A stretch of DNA of 64,000 bases from the NCBI RefSeq assembly GCF_900129635.1, contig NZ_FSRB01000001.1:3883501-3947500 (forward strand), written 5' to 3'. The notes below the pieces were generated by a model, which had not been told where the DNA came from, ran no database searches, and saw only the letters and a list, made by a program, of their open reading frames with translations. A program made the translations under genes and the position numbers. Below are positions 37,896 to 47,997 of the stretch, in pieces; positions within the stretch are counted from its first letter, which is position 1; each line of letters opens with the position of its first letter. This stretch comes from Singulisphaera sp. GP187 (GTDB taxonomy: Bacteria; Planctomycetota; Planctomycetia; Isosphaerales; Isosphaeraceae).

Positions 37896-38444
37896 ATGGC
37901 TGAAGGCGGTCCCCGTCTCGAAACGCTGGAGTTGAAGCCCAATGGGAACGCGCCCAACAGTCGCTTTCCCGTGCTCATTTACCGGGCCGCGATCAAGGCC
38001 GATCCTGGCGTCGACCTTACCGACGTGATCGAAGCCACCTTCAGGCGGAACAACTGGCTGAATAACTGGCGTGAGCCCGCGGTTTACAACTACTATCATT
38101 ATCATTCGACCACGCACGAGGTGCTTGGCTTCGCGCGTGGGTACTCGGACCTGCGGCTCGGCGGTGAAGGCGGCCCTGAAGTGAGGCTCTCGGCGGGCGA
38201 TGTCCTCGTGATGGCCGCCGGCGTGTCGCACATCCAGATCGGCGAGTCGAGCGATCTGTTCATTGTCGGAGGCTACCCCGAAGGCCGCAGTTGGGATCTG
38301 GTCCGCGACGACCAGGCGTCCGCGGCGGAAACCCGGGACGCGATCTTGCGGATCGCGACCTTGCCGATCCCCGACCGGGATCCGGTCACAGGCGAAGCCA
38401 TGGAATCGTGGCGGCAGGCGCCTCGGTCCTACGGGATCGAGTAG
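37896..38444 (+). CDS. Cupin-domain protein (YjlB-like)
   Basis: The 182-residue protein contains the cupin metal motif YNYYHYHSTTHEVLGFARG (His-x-His plus Glu) and the second motif SAGDVLVMAAGVSHIQIGES with its His. The N-terminal SRFPVLIYRAAI and C-terminal PDRDPVTG…W match the YjlB group of small cupins. A single metal ion is probably bound in the barrel. The function of this group is not known; no clear neighbour context helps. Confidence 0.85.
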   Translation: MAEGGPRLETLELKPNGNAPNSRFPVLIYRAAIKADPGVDLTDVIEATFRRNNWLNNWREPAVYNYYHYHSTTHEVLGFARGYSDLRLGGEGGPEVRLSAGDVLVMAAGVSHIQIGESSDLFIVGGYPEGRSWDLVRDDQASAAETRDAILRIATLPIPDRDPVTGEAMESWRQAPRSYGIE

Positions 38445-38695
38445 GAACGTGCCGAAGCCCTCCTCGCGATTCTTGCCAAGGCAAGCCGTACCGCCGGGAG
38501 ACCCGGGCCGATTCGTTGCGGACGTCGGATCCGGAATGGCGGCCCCCCCCAACCAGGACCTGGTCGAATGGAATGGCCCCATGGCCATTATCGACGACCA
38601 GGGGGGTGGGGATCTGTCTTCGGGGACCCGCCATCGGTGGGTGTCCCGGTCGGAATTCGCCCGAGACGGAAGACGTGCCCAGGGCGCTCCCCGGT

Positions 38696-39484
38696 TCATG
38701 GACGCTTCTCCGTGAACGAATGGCGGAGATCCGTCATCGCTTGTTGACTCACTCGAAGCATCCCTTCCTGGGGGCGGTCAAGGTCGGCGATCAACGTCAT
38801 GACCGCCGAGAAGGCAAGAACAAGCGCGAGCATCGCCAGCGACCTCCCTGCGGCGGCCAACCCGGAATGGTATCCCATCACCGAGGTGCCAAGAATCGCC
38901 ACGAAATAGAGCGCCGCCCAAATGGTCCCGGGGATCCGATTCCCCACCCCGAGTGAGAGGCGCTTGGTGTGGAGGTCGATCACTTCGTTCAGCGACCCGA
39001 TGAACAAGCCCACGACGATCGAGCGGGGGTCTTTCTCTCCAACGGCGACCGCATGAGCCCAGAGCCGAGCGTGCAACTCCTCGGATCGGCGGATGCTCCG
39101 GGCCAGCTTCCCCGTCTCGACGGCCTGCAGACGCACGTCCACGTATTCGCCGAGGAGGGCTCGGACCTCCGTTCGATGGGGCTCGGGGAGCAACGCCGCA
39201 CGCAAGTAGGTCGTGCCAATCGCATTTGCCTCATCAATGACCAGCCCCCGTCGCACATCAAAGCGCGAAGCGGCCAGGCCGAACGTGAATGCGAGCAGGA
39301 ACGCGAGTAACGCGAGAGTGGCCGCCACCATCTCGCCGACCGGCGGCCGATCCTCCGATTCCGAACGCCGACGCCGATACTGCCCAAGACGGAATCCCCC
39401 CTCGATCGAGAGCAGAACCACCGCCACGGTGGCCAGGAAGACTTCCCAGATCGTGAAGAGATCGATCGGGCCGCCGCGGTCCAT
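38696..39484 (-). CDS. DUF4239-like (bestrophin-like) membrane protein
   Basis: ATG 39484, with GGAG 10 bases upstream, gives 262 residues; the frame is open to 39565. Helices are visible at the N-terminus (TIWEVFLATVAVVLLSIEGG), at about residue 55 (ATLALLAFLLAFTFGLAASR) and as a pair near the C-terminus (ALYFVAILGTSVMGYHSGL, SLAMLALVLAFSAVMTLIAD). Between them are RRGLVIDEANAIGTTYLRA and DLDRPQEGML, typical of DUF4239 proteins. Role unknown. Confidence 0.75.
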   Translation of the reverse strand: MDRGGPIDLFTIWEVFLATVAVVLLSIEGGFRLGQYRRRRSESEDRPPVGEMVAATLALLAFLLAFTFGLAASRFDVRRGLVIDEANAIGTTYLRAALLPEPHRTEVRALLGEYVDVRLQAVETGKLARSIRRSEELHARLWAHAVAVGEKDPRSIVVGLFIGSLNEVIDLHTKRLSLGVGNRIPGTIWAALYFVAILGTSVMGYHSGLAAAGRSLAMLALVLAFSAVMTLIADLDRPQEGMLRVSQQAMTDLRHSFTEKRP

Positions 39485-39594
39485 GTTTTTCTCGCTCCGC
39501 CTCAGACTATTTGCGGAATGATCAAACCCTGACAATTTATTGGTTTCAGCTTCAGGAATCACCACAACCAGGATCCGTTCGCGGCGATCCGGCT

Positions 39595-40470
39595 TTATGG
39601 CCTGATATGGGCATTTTTGGGTTCGATAGCGACGTACCTACCGAGCAGCAGGGCACAACCCAATGCGCCGACAATGGAGACGAGCCCGTAGGCAACCACG
39701 GCGGTGACAGCCGGAGTGCCCGCGAAGTTGCCGCCGGCGATCACCAGTCCCACGGCCAGGTTGCGAGTTGCAGTGGTCGTGGCCAAAGCTTTCCGATTGG
39801 AGAGATCGCGCCCCCCACAGCCCCAGCCGATTCCCAGGCTAGCGAGCAGGAGAAGGATCATCCCCGCCCAACCGCGGAACCGGATGGCCGCCAAGGTTTC
39901 ATGCTGGACGGCCACAATCAGTCCGACCAGGCCAAGAAGCAAAACATTCGCCAGGATGCCAATCGGTTTGACGACCCCTCGTGTGAACCAGGGTGCCCAG
40001 TGGTGGATCGCCAGCCCCAAGCCCAGGGGCAGCAATTGGGTGATCAGCAAGCTCTGGACGATCGCCAGATAGTCGGCGTGGAGGTTGCCCTCGGGCGAAA
40101 TCCGGGCCAGGAGAATGCTCAGTAGTGCCGGGGAGAGTACCGCGGACAAGGCCGCCAGGATGACCATCAGGCCGGTTGCGACCGCGACGTTCCCCTTGGC
40201 GATAGCGGCCAAGGGTGGTCCGACGGGTGCGCCGGGGCAAACGGCAAGGATGAGAAATCCCGCCGAGACCAAAGGCTGGGCCTGAAAGCCGGCGAGCAGA
40301 CCGACTGTGATCAAAGGTATCAGCACGAAATTGGCCAAGAGCGCCAGTGCGACCAGACGGGTCTGCCTGATCGAGGCCACCACTTGCTCGTACTTCACCG
40401 TCAGCCCGATCGACAACATCATCGCCATGAGGGCGATGACGTTCAGCAGCTTGATGAGGGCGTCACCCAT
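39595..40470 (-). CDS. Bile acid:sodium symporter (BASS) family transporter
   Basis: The 291-residue protein has nine or ten membrane segments. ILAVCPGAPVGPPLAAIAKGN corresponds to the conserved discontinuous helix motif of BASS/SBF proteins, and TTTATRNLAVGLVIAGGNF to the second crossover motif. These bind sodium and substrate in the family. The substrate could be an organic anion; it is not an arsenite transporter on the motifs visible. The gene stands alone between two other minus-strand genes. Confidence 0.85.
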   Translation of the reverse strand: MGDALIKLLNVIALMAMMLSIGLTVKYEQVVASIRQTRLVALALLANFVLIPLITVGLLAGFQAQPLVSAGFLILAVCPGAPVGPPLAAIAKGNVAVATGLMVILAALSAVLSPALLSILLARISPEGNLHADYLAIVQSLLITQLLPLGLGLAIHHWAPWFTRGVVKPIGILANVLLLGLVGLIVAVQHETLAAIRFRGWAGMILLLLASLGIGWGCGGRDLSNRKALATTTATRNLAVGLVIAGGNFAGTPAVTAVVAYGLVSIVGALGCALLLGRYVAIEPKNAHIRP

Positions 40471-40843
40471 CGCTTTATCCTTATTCTTTGATTGAATACT
40501 CAGGCCCTGAATAGGCCGTGCGCTTCATCAAACCGGCCCTGTGGCCCCCTCGTCATCGCGCTCGCTCTGATCGGCGGAGCGGACCGGACACCGGCGTGGT
40601 TGCCGGGTCCGCAGCCATGTTGAGCACCGCGCCGCGATACCAGGTGAAGGGACTCCGCATCATGCGTTCGTAGCGAATGGGCCGTTCTCTCGGAGGCGTT
40701 TGTCCATTTGACGGAGTTCCGCCAGTGAGTGATCGGTCCCCGTGGACGGGATACTCTCGATCGCGGGGGACGGGCCGGACCGGGACGAACCCTGGACCTT
40801 TTTCATCAGAATATTTTCATTTCTTCACGTCTATACTAATTGA
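40471..40843. other. Intergenic region, no gene seen
   Basis: About 370 bp between two minus-strand genes show no coding frame. A stem of GCGGACC (40579-40585) and GGTCCGC (40606-40612) is the only notable structure. The AT-rich tract at 40798-40850 directly follows the glucosidase gene stop in its direction of transcription. Confidence 0.45.
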
Positions 40844-43603
40844 TCACCCGCCGACCTTGGGGGCGTGCGCCCTCGGGCCGTTTCGCTCAGTCGCGGTCAT
40901 CTTGAAATAGGAGGCCTTGCCGCCTGCCAGGGCCTCTTCGGGTGTAAGGGTCGCGAAGAGGTGCATGAGGCGAGCGAGGACCCCGGTCCAGCCGGTCTGG
41001 TGGCTCGCCCCGAGCCCGGCCCCATTGTCGCCGTGGAAGTACTCGTAGAACAGCAGATAATCACGCCAGTGCGGGTCCTCCTGGAACTTCCGCGAACCGC
41101 CGTAGACCGGACGGCGGCCGTCCGGGCCCCTCAGGTAGAGGGCGGACAGGCGCCGGGAGAGCTCCTCGGCCACCTGATACAAGGTCATCCGGCGACCGGA
41201 TCCGGTGGGACATTCGACGGTGAATCCGTCGCCATAGTAGAGGTAATAGTGCAGCAAGGCGCGGATGATCAGGGCGTTCACCGGCATCCAGATCGGGCCG
41301 CGCCAGTTCGAGTTGCCCCCGAACATGCCAGTGTCGGACTCGGCAGGGAGGTAGGCCACTTTGTAATCCTGCCCCCCCGCGGAGATCACATAGGGATGGT
41401 CGGCGTGATAGCGTGACAGGGAGCGGATCCCGTACAGGCTCAAGAACTCCTTCTCGTCGAGCATCTTCGACAGGACCCGGCGGAGCTTCACCTCGTCCAG
41501 AATGGACCCGAGCCGTCGCCCCGCGACGCCGGGCTTCGTCGGATCGTGGATCGCAGCATAGAGCTCGGGCCGGGACTCGAGGAACCACTGGAACCGCTCC
41601 CCGAGCTCGGGATACCTGGCCAGTAACTCCCCCTCCATCGTCGTGGCGGCGCAGAGTGGGAGGAGGCCGACCATGGACCGGACCTTCAGTCGCCGTGCCT
41701 GGCCGTCGGGCAGCCGAAGGACGTCGTAGAAGAAGCCGTCCTCCTCATCCCACATCCCCGTGTCCTCACCCAGGTGCGCCATCGACGAGGCGATCCACAG
41801 AAAATGCTCGACGAACTTGAGTGCCATCTCCCCATAGTCCGGATCCGTCTTCGCCAGTTCGACGGAGATCTCGAGCATGTTCTGGCAGTACAAGGCCATC
41901 CAGGCGGTACCGTCCGCCTGTTCGAGACACCCACCGGTCGGCAACGGCGCATTGCGGTCGAAGACCCCGATGTTGTCGAGGCCCAGGAAGCCCCCCTCGA
42001 AGACGTTTCGCCCCGTCCGATCCTTGCGGTTGACCCACCAGGTGAAGTTCAGCAGCAGCTTCTGAAAGCTGCTCTTGAGCCAATCCTTGTCTCCCTCCCC
42101 GCGTTGTGCCGCTTCGAGACGGTAGGTGAAGATGGTGGACCAGGCGTGCACCGGCGGGTTGACATCGCCGAAGTTCCACTCGTAGGCCGGGATCTGGCCG
42201 TTCGGGTGGATGTACCGCTCGTGCAGCATCAGCTTCAGTTGCTGCTTGCCGAAGTCCGGGTCGACGAGCGTCAGCGCGAGGACGTGGAAGGCGAGGTCCC
42301 ACGCGGCGTACCAGGGGTACTCCCACTTGTCCGGCATCGAGATAATGTCGCCATTATACATATGATGCCAGTGTTCGTTGCGCGGGGAGGCCTTCCGCGT
42401 TGCCTGGAATGGGTCGGACCCGCGTTCCTCGAGCCACTTGTCGACGTCGTAATGGTAGAACTGCTTGGACCACAGCATCCCCGCCAGCGCCTGGCGCATC
42501 ACGTTGGCAGCGTCGGCGTCCAATGAGCGAGGAATCAGGGCGGCGTAGAACTCGTCCGCCTCGGCGTGCCTCGTCCGAATGATCGCATCGAAGCGATCGC
42601 CGAACGGGCCGTCGCCGTTGCCCTGGGGCACGGCCGAGGGCGCGACGTCGGACAGCCGGAGCCGGATCACCCGGCATTCGCCGGGGCCGACCGTCAGGCG
42701 ATAATGGGCCGCCGCCTTGGTCCCGGTCTTCTCCGGATTCACGGCACCGTCGAGGCCGTGGACGACGCACTGATCGATGCTGTCCTTGACGTACGGGTTC
42801 CGGTTCGCGACACCGAAGATCCGCTGTGTGTTCGTTTCGTTCTCGGTGAAAAGCAGGGGGACATCCCCCTCGCAATGGAGGTATCGTTCCCCCAGCTTGC
42901 TGTCGACGGCCCGGATGATGCTTGCGCCGGTGCCGGCAACCTGCTGGAGGCGCGGGCGGTCGGGGCGATCATGCCAGGACCACTGGTTCCGGAACCAGAG
43001 GGTGGGCAGTACGTGCAGGAGGGCCGGCTCCGGGCCGCGGTTGTACACGCTGATCGCGACCAAAATGTCCTGCGGAGACGCCTTGGCATACTCCACGAAC
43101 ACATCCCAGTAGCGATCCTCATCGAACACGCCCGTGTCGAGCAGCTCGTACTCGAACTCATCCCGACCCCGGCGGTGCCCGGTCTCGACAAGGTCGCCGT
43201 AGGGAAACGTCCCCTGCGGGTACTTATAGAGATATTTCATGTACGAATGGGTCGGAGTATTGTCGAGGTAGAAGTAGTACTCCTTGACGTCCTCTCCGTG
43301 ATTGCTCTCGCTATTGGTCAGGCCGAACAGGCGTTCCTTGAGAATCGGATCCTTCCCGTTCCAGAGGGCCAGCGCGAAGCAGAGCCGCTGCTGATCGTCG
43401 GAGATCCCCGCCAAGCCGTCTTCCCCCCAGCGATAGGCACGCGAGCGGGCCTGGTCGTGGGTGAAGTCGTTCCAGGCGTCGCCGCTCTCGCTGTAGTCTT
43501 CGCGCACGGTCCCCCACTGCCGCTCGCTAAGATACGGCCCCCACGCCTTCCAGGGGACCTTCCGCTCGTTGGCCTCCTCAAGCCGAACGTGTTCCGCGGT
43601 CAC
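40844..43603 (-). CDS. GH63-like glucosidase (mannosyl-oligosaccharide glucosidase type)
   Basis: GTG 43603 with AGG 6 bases upstream gives 919 residues; TTG 43633 is an alternative. The N-terminal region WGTVREDYSESGDAWNDFTH, then RWGEDGLAGISDDQQRLCFA, is typical of bacterial GH63-like cytosolic enzymes. The catalytic (alpha/alpha)6 barrel includes WYAAWDLAFHVLALTLVDPD, PAYEWNFGDVNPPVHAW and SNWRGPIWMPVNALI. The C-terminus has FEYFHGDNGAGLGASHQTGW-type motif (YEYFHGDNGAGLGASHQTGW). No signal peptide is present, so it acts in the cytoplasm, probably on a stored glucoside such as a glucosylglycerate or trehalose-like sugar; substrate is inference. Confidence 0.85.
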   Translation of the reverse strand: MTAEHVRLEEANERKVPWKAWGPYLSERQWGTVREDYSESGDAWNDFTHDQARSRAYRWGEDGLAGISDDQQRLCFALALWNGKDPILKERLFGLTNSESNHGEDVKEYYFYLDNTPTHSYMKYLYKYPQGTFPYGDLVETGHRRGRDEFEYELLDTGVFDEDRYWDVFVEYAKASPQDILVAISVYNRGPEPALLHVLPTLWFRNQWSWHDRPDRPRLQQVAGTGASIIRAVDSKLGERYLHCEGDVPLLFTENETNTQRIFGVANRNPYVKDSIDQCVVHGLDGAVNPEKTGTKAAAHYRLTVGPGECRVIRLRLSDVAPSAVPQGNGDGPFGDRFDAIIRTRHAEADEFYAALIPRSLDADAANVMRQALAGMLWSKQFYHYDVDKWLEERGSDPFQATRKASPRNEHWHHMYNGDIISMPDKWEYPWYAAWDLAFHVLALTLVDPDFGKQQLKLMLHERYIHPNGQIPAYEWNFGDVNPPVHAWSTIFTYRLEAAQRGEGDKDWLKSSFQKLLLNFTWWVNRKDRTGRNVFEGGFLGLDNIGVFDRNAPLPTGGCLEQADGTAWMALYCQNMLEISVELAKTDPDYGEMALKFVEHFLWIASSMAHLGEDTGMWDEEDGFFYDVLRLPDGQARRLKVRSMVGLLPLCAATTMEGELLARYPELGERFQWFLESRPELYAAIHDPTKPGVAGRRLGSILDEVKLRRVLSKMLDEKEFLSLYGIRSLSRYHADHPYVISAGGQDYKVAYLPAESDTGMFGGNSNWRGPIWMPVNALIIRALLHYYLYYGDGFTVECPTGSGRRMTLYQVAEELSRRLSALYLRGPDGRRPVYGGSRKFQEDPHWRDYLLFYEYFHGDNGAGLGASHQTGWTGVLARLMHLFATLTPEEALAGGKASYFKMTATERNGPRAHAPKVGG

Positions 43604-44612
43604 ATGGCACCTGCCTTCGGTTCCGAATGGCAAATCTTACATATCCTTGTCATTCCCCGGGACCAGACCGAGGTCCTGAGTCGCCCGAAACAGTTCGTGC
43701 TGGTCACACAATTTCGCCTCGGGGGCCAAAGCCAGCAGATCCCTTCCGGGTCTCGCACGACCCATCGTCGAACCGACCTGCCGATGAAAGGTGCCACCGC
43801 CTGTTCCCTCAGAGGGCGTACGACTTCGCTTCGTCTTTTCGTATCCGTCGAAATCGCAATCCGGGATATTCGGAATCGATTTCCTCTTCCCCAACGCGAC
43901 GATCGGTCGCGAGGCTCCGGGTTCGCCCTCAACGCCCCTCGTCAGACCAGCGAGGCAAAATCTTCTTCCATTTCAACTATATTGATTATACTGGTGCCAT
44001 GCCCCGCCCACATGTCATTGTTTACGAAATACTGAGGGGCACGTCGTCGAGGATCTGCAGGACTCCGTTATCGATACGGAAGTCGATGATCCAGAAAGTT
44101 CTCGACGCTTGGCAGACAAGTCTCGCGTGATCCAAGGGGATGCTCAAACCTACCAGTACCTGCGTGAGCCCTCACGGCCGGGAAGGCCGACCGGCTGTTC
44201 CCTGCGAGACGCCGACCGATTCGTTCATCATCCGAAAGGTTGCTCGAACCGGCCTCCAGGCCAGCGAGCGGTCTGCCCTGGCCTCGAAGGAAATCCTCTG
44301 GCGGCAGCGTCAGCTCTGGGGCCAAGGGTAAGGACGGCCCCCACTGCGAGAGGACCAACGACCGAGTGGTCCCGAGGTCCCGTCGAGTGCGGCCCCTGCA
44401 GGAGCACCATTTTCGCCTTGGAGAAGGTATTCCCGGTCAAGGTCCGAGGGGTGAGACAAGGGTCCACGACCCCTTTTTTTGTGTGTCCCGAAGAGTTCGC
44501 CTCGATCTTTGGGCACTTCCTTTGTTACGTTGGCCATTAACGACCGATCTGCGCGACCCATCTCGGAGTCAGGCCGACGAGGGTCGCTCGACCGTTGATG
44601 GCAAGAGGATCC
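43604..44612. other. 1-kb intergenic region, no protein gene; possible small RNA ending at a terminator
   Basis: The flanking genes diverge. Frames of up to 143 codons exist on both strands but none has protein-like composition. An AT-rich segment at 43966-43995 (AACTATATTGATTATACTGG) looks promoter-like, and a hairpin with T-tract lies at 44448-44480, so a plus-strand RNA of about 480 nt is conceivable. Hallmarks of RNase P RNA, tmRNA and SRP RNA were looked for and not found. Confidence 0.4.
44448..44480 (+). terminator. Candidate intrinsic terminator
   Basis: A stem of GGGTC (44460-44464), loop CAC and GACCC (44468-44472) is followed directly by CTTTTTTT (44473-44480). A longer alternative stem pairs GGGGT 44448-44452 with ACCCC 44469-44473. 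No plus-strand protein gene precedes it within 800 bp. Confidence 0.45.
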
Positions 44613-46391
44613 ATGGCATTACTCAGCTTGCGAGACGTCAGCCTGGCCTTCGGTGGTCCTCGGCTGCTCGATCAGGTCAGCATCCAGGTTGAGCGGGGCG
44701 AGCGACTCTGTCTGCTCGGACGCAACGGTGAAGGAAAGAGCACGCTGCTGCGGGTGATCGAGGGAGAACTGCAAGCGGACGAGGGAGAGGTCATCCGCCA
44801 GCAAGGGCTGCGGATTGCGCGGCTCCCGCAGGAAGTTCCCCGGGCCAAGGAAAAAACGGTCGCCGAGGAGGTTTCCGGTGGCCTCGACGACCCGGGGCAC
44901 GGGGTCGACTATCGGGTCGACACGATCATCTCGCGGATGGGGCTGGACCCCGACGCTCGATTCGAGGCGCTCTCCTCGGGGATGAAGCGCCGGGTCTTGC
45001 TGGCGAAGGCCCTGGTGGCCGAGCCCGATATCCTGCTGCTCGACGAGCCGACGAACCACCTCGACATCGAGTCGATTCGCTGGGTAGAAGACTTCTTGCT
45101 CCGGTTCGGCGGCACCTTGATCTTCGTGACCCACGACCGCGTGTTCCTGGAGCGGTTGGCGACCCGGATCGTCGAGCTCGACCGCGGGGCGCTTCATGAC
45201 TGGGCCTGCGACTACCCGACGTTCCTCCTGCGTAGAGAAGAGGTTCTCAACGCGGAGAGCAAGCAAAATGCCCTCTTCGACAAGCGGCTCGCCCAGGAGG
45301 AAGTCTGGATCCGCAAGGGGGTCGAGGCGCGGCGGACCCGGAACGAAGGACGAGTGCGGGCCTTGAAGGCGATGCGCGACGCCCGGCAACGGCGGCGGGA
45401 ACGCTCGGGCGCGGCGAAAATGCAGGTCCAGGAGGCCGACCGGTCGGGCAGCCTCGTGATCGAGGCCAAAGGGGCCAGCGCCGGCTACGGCGACCGCACG
45501 GTGATCCGCGACCTGACGACCACCATCATGCGCGGCGATAAGGTCGGGATCATCGGCCCCAACGGCTCGGGCAAGACGACGCTCATTCGACTCCTGCTCG
45601 GGCAATCGGAGCCGCAAGCGGGAACGGTCCGTCAGGGGACCAACCTCGAAGTCGCCTACTTCGACCAGTTGAAAGCCACGATCGACGAGGAGAAGACGGT
45701 TCAGGAGAACGTCTCCGACGGCTACGACACGATCACGATCAACGGCCAGTCCCGGCACATCATCGGCTACCTCCAAGACTTTCTCTTCCCACCCGAGCGA
45801 TCGCGAAGCCTGGCCCGGGTGCTTTCCGGAGGGGAACGGAGCCGCCTGCTCCTGGCCAAGCTGTTCACCAAGCCCTCGAACGTGCTCGTGCTCGACGAGC
45901 CGACCAACGACCTCGACATCGAGACCCTCGAGCTGCTCGAGAGCCTGATCGTCGAGTATCAAGGGACAGTGCTGATGGTGAGCCACGACCGGGCCTTCCT
46001 CAACGACGTCGTGACCAGCACCCTGGCGATCGAGGCCGACGGCCAGGTCAAGGAGTACGACGGCGGCTACGACGACTACCTCAGACAGCGACCGACCGAG
46101 AAACCGGCCGACCCCAAGGAACGAGCCAGCTCCACCCCGACCAAGGAGAACGCTCCGCCCGAGCGGCCCCGCAAGCTGAACGGCAAGGAACGACGGGAAC
46201 TGGACGACCTCCCCAAGCGGATCCATCAGTTGGAGGAGGCGCAACGGGCGCTCCACGAAACAATGGCCGATCCCGCCTTCTACCGCAAGGATGGCGGCGA
46301 GATCGCCGTGGCCAAGGAGCAGCTCGAAACCCTGGAACGCGACCTGGCCCTGGCCTATGAGCGTTGGGAGACGCTAGAAGCCCTGGCATGA
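44613..46391 (+). CDS. uup: ABC-F family ATPase (Uup-like)
   Basis: ATG 44613 with AGAGG just upstream gives 592 residues. Two ABC domains are fused without membrane segments. The first has Walker [10 protein letters not shown], signature [12 protein letters not shown] and Walker [13 protein letters not shown]. The second has [21 protein letters not shown] and [13 protein letters not shown] charged linker ([20 protein letters not shown]) of Uup type joins them, and a C-terminal coiled coil ([20 protein letters not shown]) follows. ABC-F proteins act on ribosomes; Uup is linked to ribosome function and to DNA transposon excision. The symbol reflects subgroup resemblance only. Confidence 0.88.
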   Translation: MALLSLRDVSLAFGGPRLLDQVSIQVERGERLCLLGRNGEGKSTLLRVIEGELQADEGEVIRQQGLRIARLPQEVPRAKEKTVAEEVSGGLDDPGHGVDYRVDTIISRMGLDPDARFEALSSGMKRRVLLAKALVAEPDILLLDEPTNHLDIESIRWVEDFLLRFGGTLIFVTHDRVFLERLATRIVELDRGALHDWACDYPTFLLRREEVLNAESKQNALFDKRLAQEEVWIRKGVEARRTRNEGRVRALKAMRDARQRRRERSGAAKMQVQEADRSGSLVIEAKGASAGYGDRTVIRDLTTTIMRGDKVGIIGPNGSGKTTLIRLLLGQSEPQAGTVRQGTNLEVAYFDQLKATIDEEKTVQENVSDGYDTITINGQSRHIIGYLQDFLFPPERSRSLARVLSGGERSRLLLAKLFTKPSNVLVLDEPTNDLDIETLELLESLIVEYQGTVLMVSHDRAFLNDVVTSTLAIEADGQVKEYDGGYDDYLRQRPTEKPADPKERASSTPTKENAPPERPRKLNGKERRELDDLPKRIHQLEEAQRALHETMADPAFYRKDGGEIAVAKEQLETLERDLALAYERWETLEALA

Positions 46392-46448
46392 CCGACATCC
46401 GGGGAAACGAGGGGGCTCTGTCTGGGTGCCACGGACCAAGCGGTTCCC

Positions 46449-46476
46449 GCACGGGTTCCGAGTACGGAACCCGTGC
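46449..46476. repeat. Perfect 12-bp hairpin between ABC-F and oxidoreductase genes
   Basis: GCACGGGTTCCG (46449-46460), loop AGTA and CGGAACCCGTGC (46465-46476) form a perfect stem, 58 bp after the ABC-F stop. There is no T-tract. A related word (GCGCGGGTCCGAG) follows at about 46498. It may be a dispersed palindrome or a Rho-independent-like 3' structure. Confidence 0.6.
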
Positions 46477-46623
46477 GTCACAGGCCAAGGCGGTCCCGCG
46501 CGGGTCCGAGCACTAAGGGCTTGCGACCGGTCGAGGCGCGGTCCATCATGTGGGACGCGAGAGGGGCGGGAGCCCGCCCCTTTGGGTCACGCGGTTCGAA
46601 CGGGTCAAACTGGAGCCAGCTCA

Positions 46624-47997
46624 ATGGACCAGACCTCTTCCTCGTCGGCCGAACAGCCGAAGTCTCAGCCCACACGCCGCCAGTTCGCTCAGGTCGTGGC
46701 AGGCACGGCGCTCGGGGCGTTCGCCGCTCCCGCCGTCGTTCGGGGCCGGAACCTGAACGAGAAGCTCAACATCGCCATGATCGCCACCGGCGGCCGAGGG
46801 GCCCACAACCTCGACCAGTTCTCCGGCGAGAACATCGTGGTGCTCTGCGACGTCTATGAGCCGGCGGTCGCCAAGGCCGCACTGACCTTCCCCAAAGCCA
46901 AAAAGTTCGCGGATTTCCGCAGAGTCTACGACCACGCCAAAGACTTCGACGCGGTGGTCGTGAGCACGGCCGAGCACACCCACGCCTATGCCACGCTGCC
47001 GGCCCTCCAACTCGGCAAGCACGTTTACTGCGAAAAGCCGCTGACGTACAACATCGCCGAGGCTCGGGTCATCCGCCTGGCCGCCGCCAAAGCCAAGGTG
47101 GCAACGCAGATGGGCAACCAGATGCACGCCAGCGATAACTTCCGCCGCGTCATCGAACTGGTTCAAACCAACGCCATCGGCCCGGTGAGCGAAGTTCACG
47201 TCTGGGTCTCGCGGGCCTGGGGCTGGCAAGATCCGGAGAAGGCGAAGACGCTCGATCTCGGCGGGCTCTCGACCGTGGAACGGCCCCGCGAATCCTCGAA
47301 GATCCCGACCGGCCTGGACTGGGACCTCTGGATCGGCCCCGCGCCCAACCGGCCGTTCGCCGACGCCTATTTCCCCGGGCCCAAGTGGTATCGCTGGTGG
47401 GATTTCGGCAACGGCACGATGAGCGATTTGGGGAGCCACTGGAACGACCTGCCATTCTGGGCCCTCAAGCTCCAGGCGCCTCGGACCATCGAAGCGTTCG
47501 GCCCGCCGCCCCACCCCGAGATCGCCCCGGCCTCAATGCACGCCAAATACGAATATGACGCTCGCGGCGACCTGCCCGCCGTGGCCTTGACCTGGTATCA
47601 GGGCGAGGACAAGCCGAAGATCTGGACCGATGGCGGGATCCCCAAGTGGGACAACGGCATGCTATTCATCGGCTCCAAGGGAATGATCCTGGCCGACTAC
47701 GGCAAGCACAAGCTCCTCCCTGAGAAAGACTTCGTCGACTTCAAGCCCCCCGAGCCGTTCATCCCCAAGTCGATCGGCCACTGGGCCGAATGGGTGGCAG
47801 CCTGTAAGACCGGCTCACCGACGATGAGCAACTTCGAGTACGCCGGCTGGCTCACCGAGGCGAACCACCTGGGCAACGTCGCCTATCGCACCGGCAAAAA
47901 GCTCGAGTGGGACTCGGAAAAGGTCTACGCCCCGAACGCTCCCGAAGCCGAGCCGTTCATCCGCCGCGAGCCCCGCAAGGGCTGGTCCCTCTCCTGA
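46624..47997 (+). CDS. Gfo/Idh/MocA family oxidoreductase, Tat-exported
   Basis: ATG 46624 has GGAG 8 bases upstream and gives 457 residues. A Tat signal ([20 protein letters not shown]) precedes the nucleotide-binding fold ([20 protein letters not shown]). [20 protein letters not shown] and [13 protein letters not shown] contain the conserved EKP motif with the catalytic Lys. The C-terminal part has [20 protein letters not shown] typical of the planctomycete secreted group. It probably oxidises or reduces a sugar derivative with a tightly bound NAD(P) in the periplasm. The gene is monocistronic by spacing. Confidence 0.9.
   Translation: MDQTSSSSAEQPKSQPTRRQFAQVVAGTALGAFAAPAVVRGRNLNEKLNIAMIATGGRGAHNLDQFSGENIVVLCDVYEPAVAKAALTFPKAKKFADFRRVYDHAKDFDAVVVSTAEHTHAYATLPALQLGKHVYCEKPLTYNIAEARVIRLAAAKAKVATQMGNQMHASDNFRRVIELVQTNAIGPVSEVHVWVSRAWGWQDPEKAKTLDLGGLSTVERPRESSKIPTGLDWDLWIGPAPNRPFADAYFPGPKWYRWWDFGNGTMSDLGSHWNDLPFWALKLQAPRTIEAFGPPPHPEIAPASMHAKYEYDARGDLPAVALTWYQGEDKPKIWTDGGIPKWDNGMLFIGSKGMILADYGKHKLLPEKDFVDFKPPEPFIPKSIGHWAEWVAACKTGSPTMSNFEYAGWLTEANHLGNVAYRTGKKLEWDSEKVYAPNAPEAEPFIRREPRKGWSLS

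Noticed and set aside
38536..38715. 59-codon plus-strand frame between the cupin and the DUF4239-like gene
   Set aside because: No ribosome-binding site, no family resemblance, and it overlaps the end of the minus-strand gene.
44008..44140. About 40-codon minus-strand frame with a protein-like end (TFWIIDFRIDNGVLQILDD)
   Set aside because: It is short, has only a weak TTG start and no ribosome-binding site or family match; a decayed gene end remains possible but unsupported.
43604..44612. RNase P RNA, tmRNA or SRP RNA in the large intergenic region
   Set aside because: The conserved sequence blocks of these RNAs were looked for and are absent; only a generic terminator is seen.
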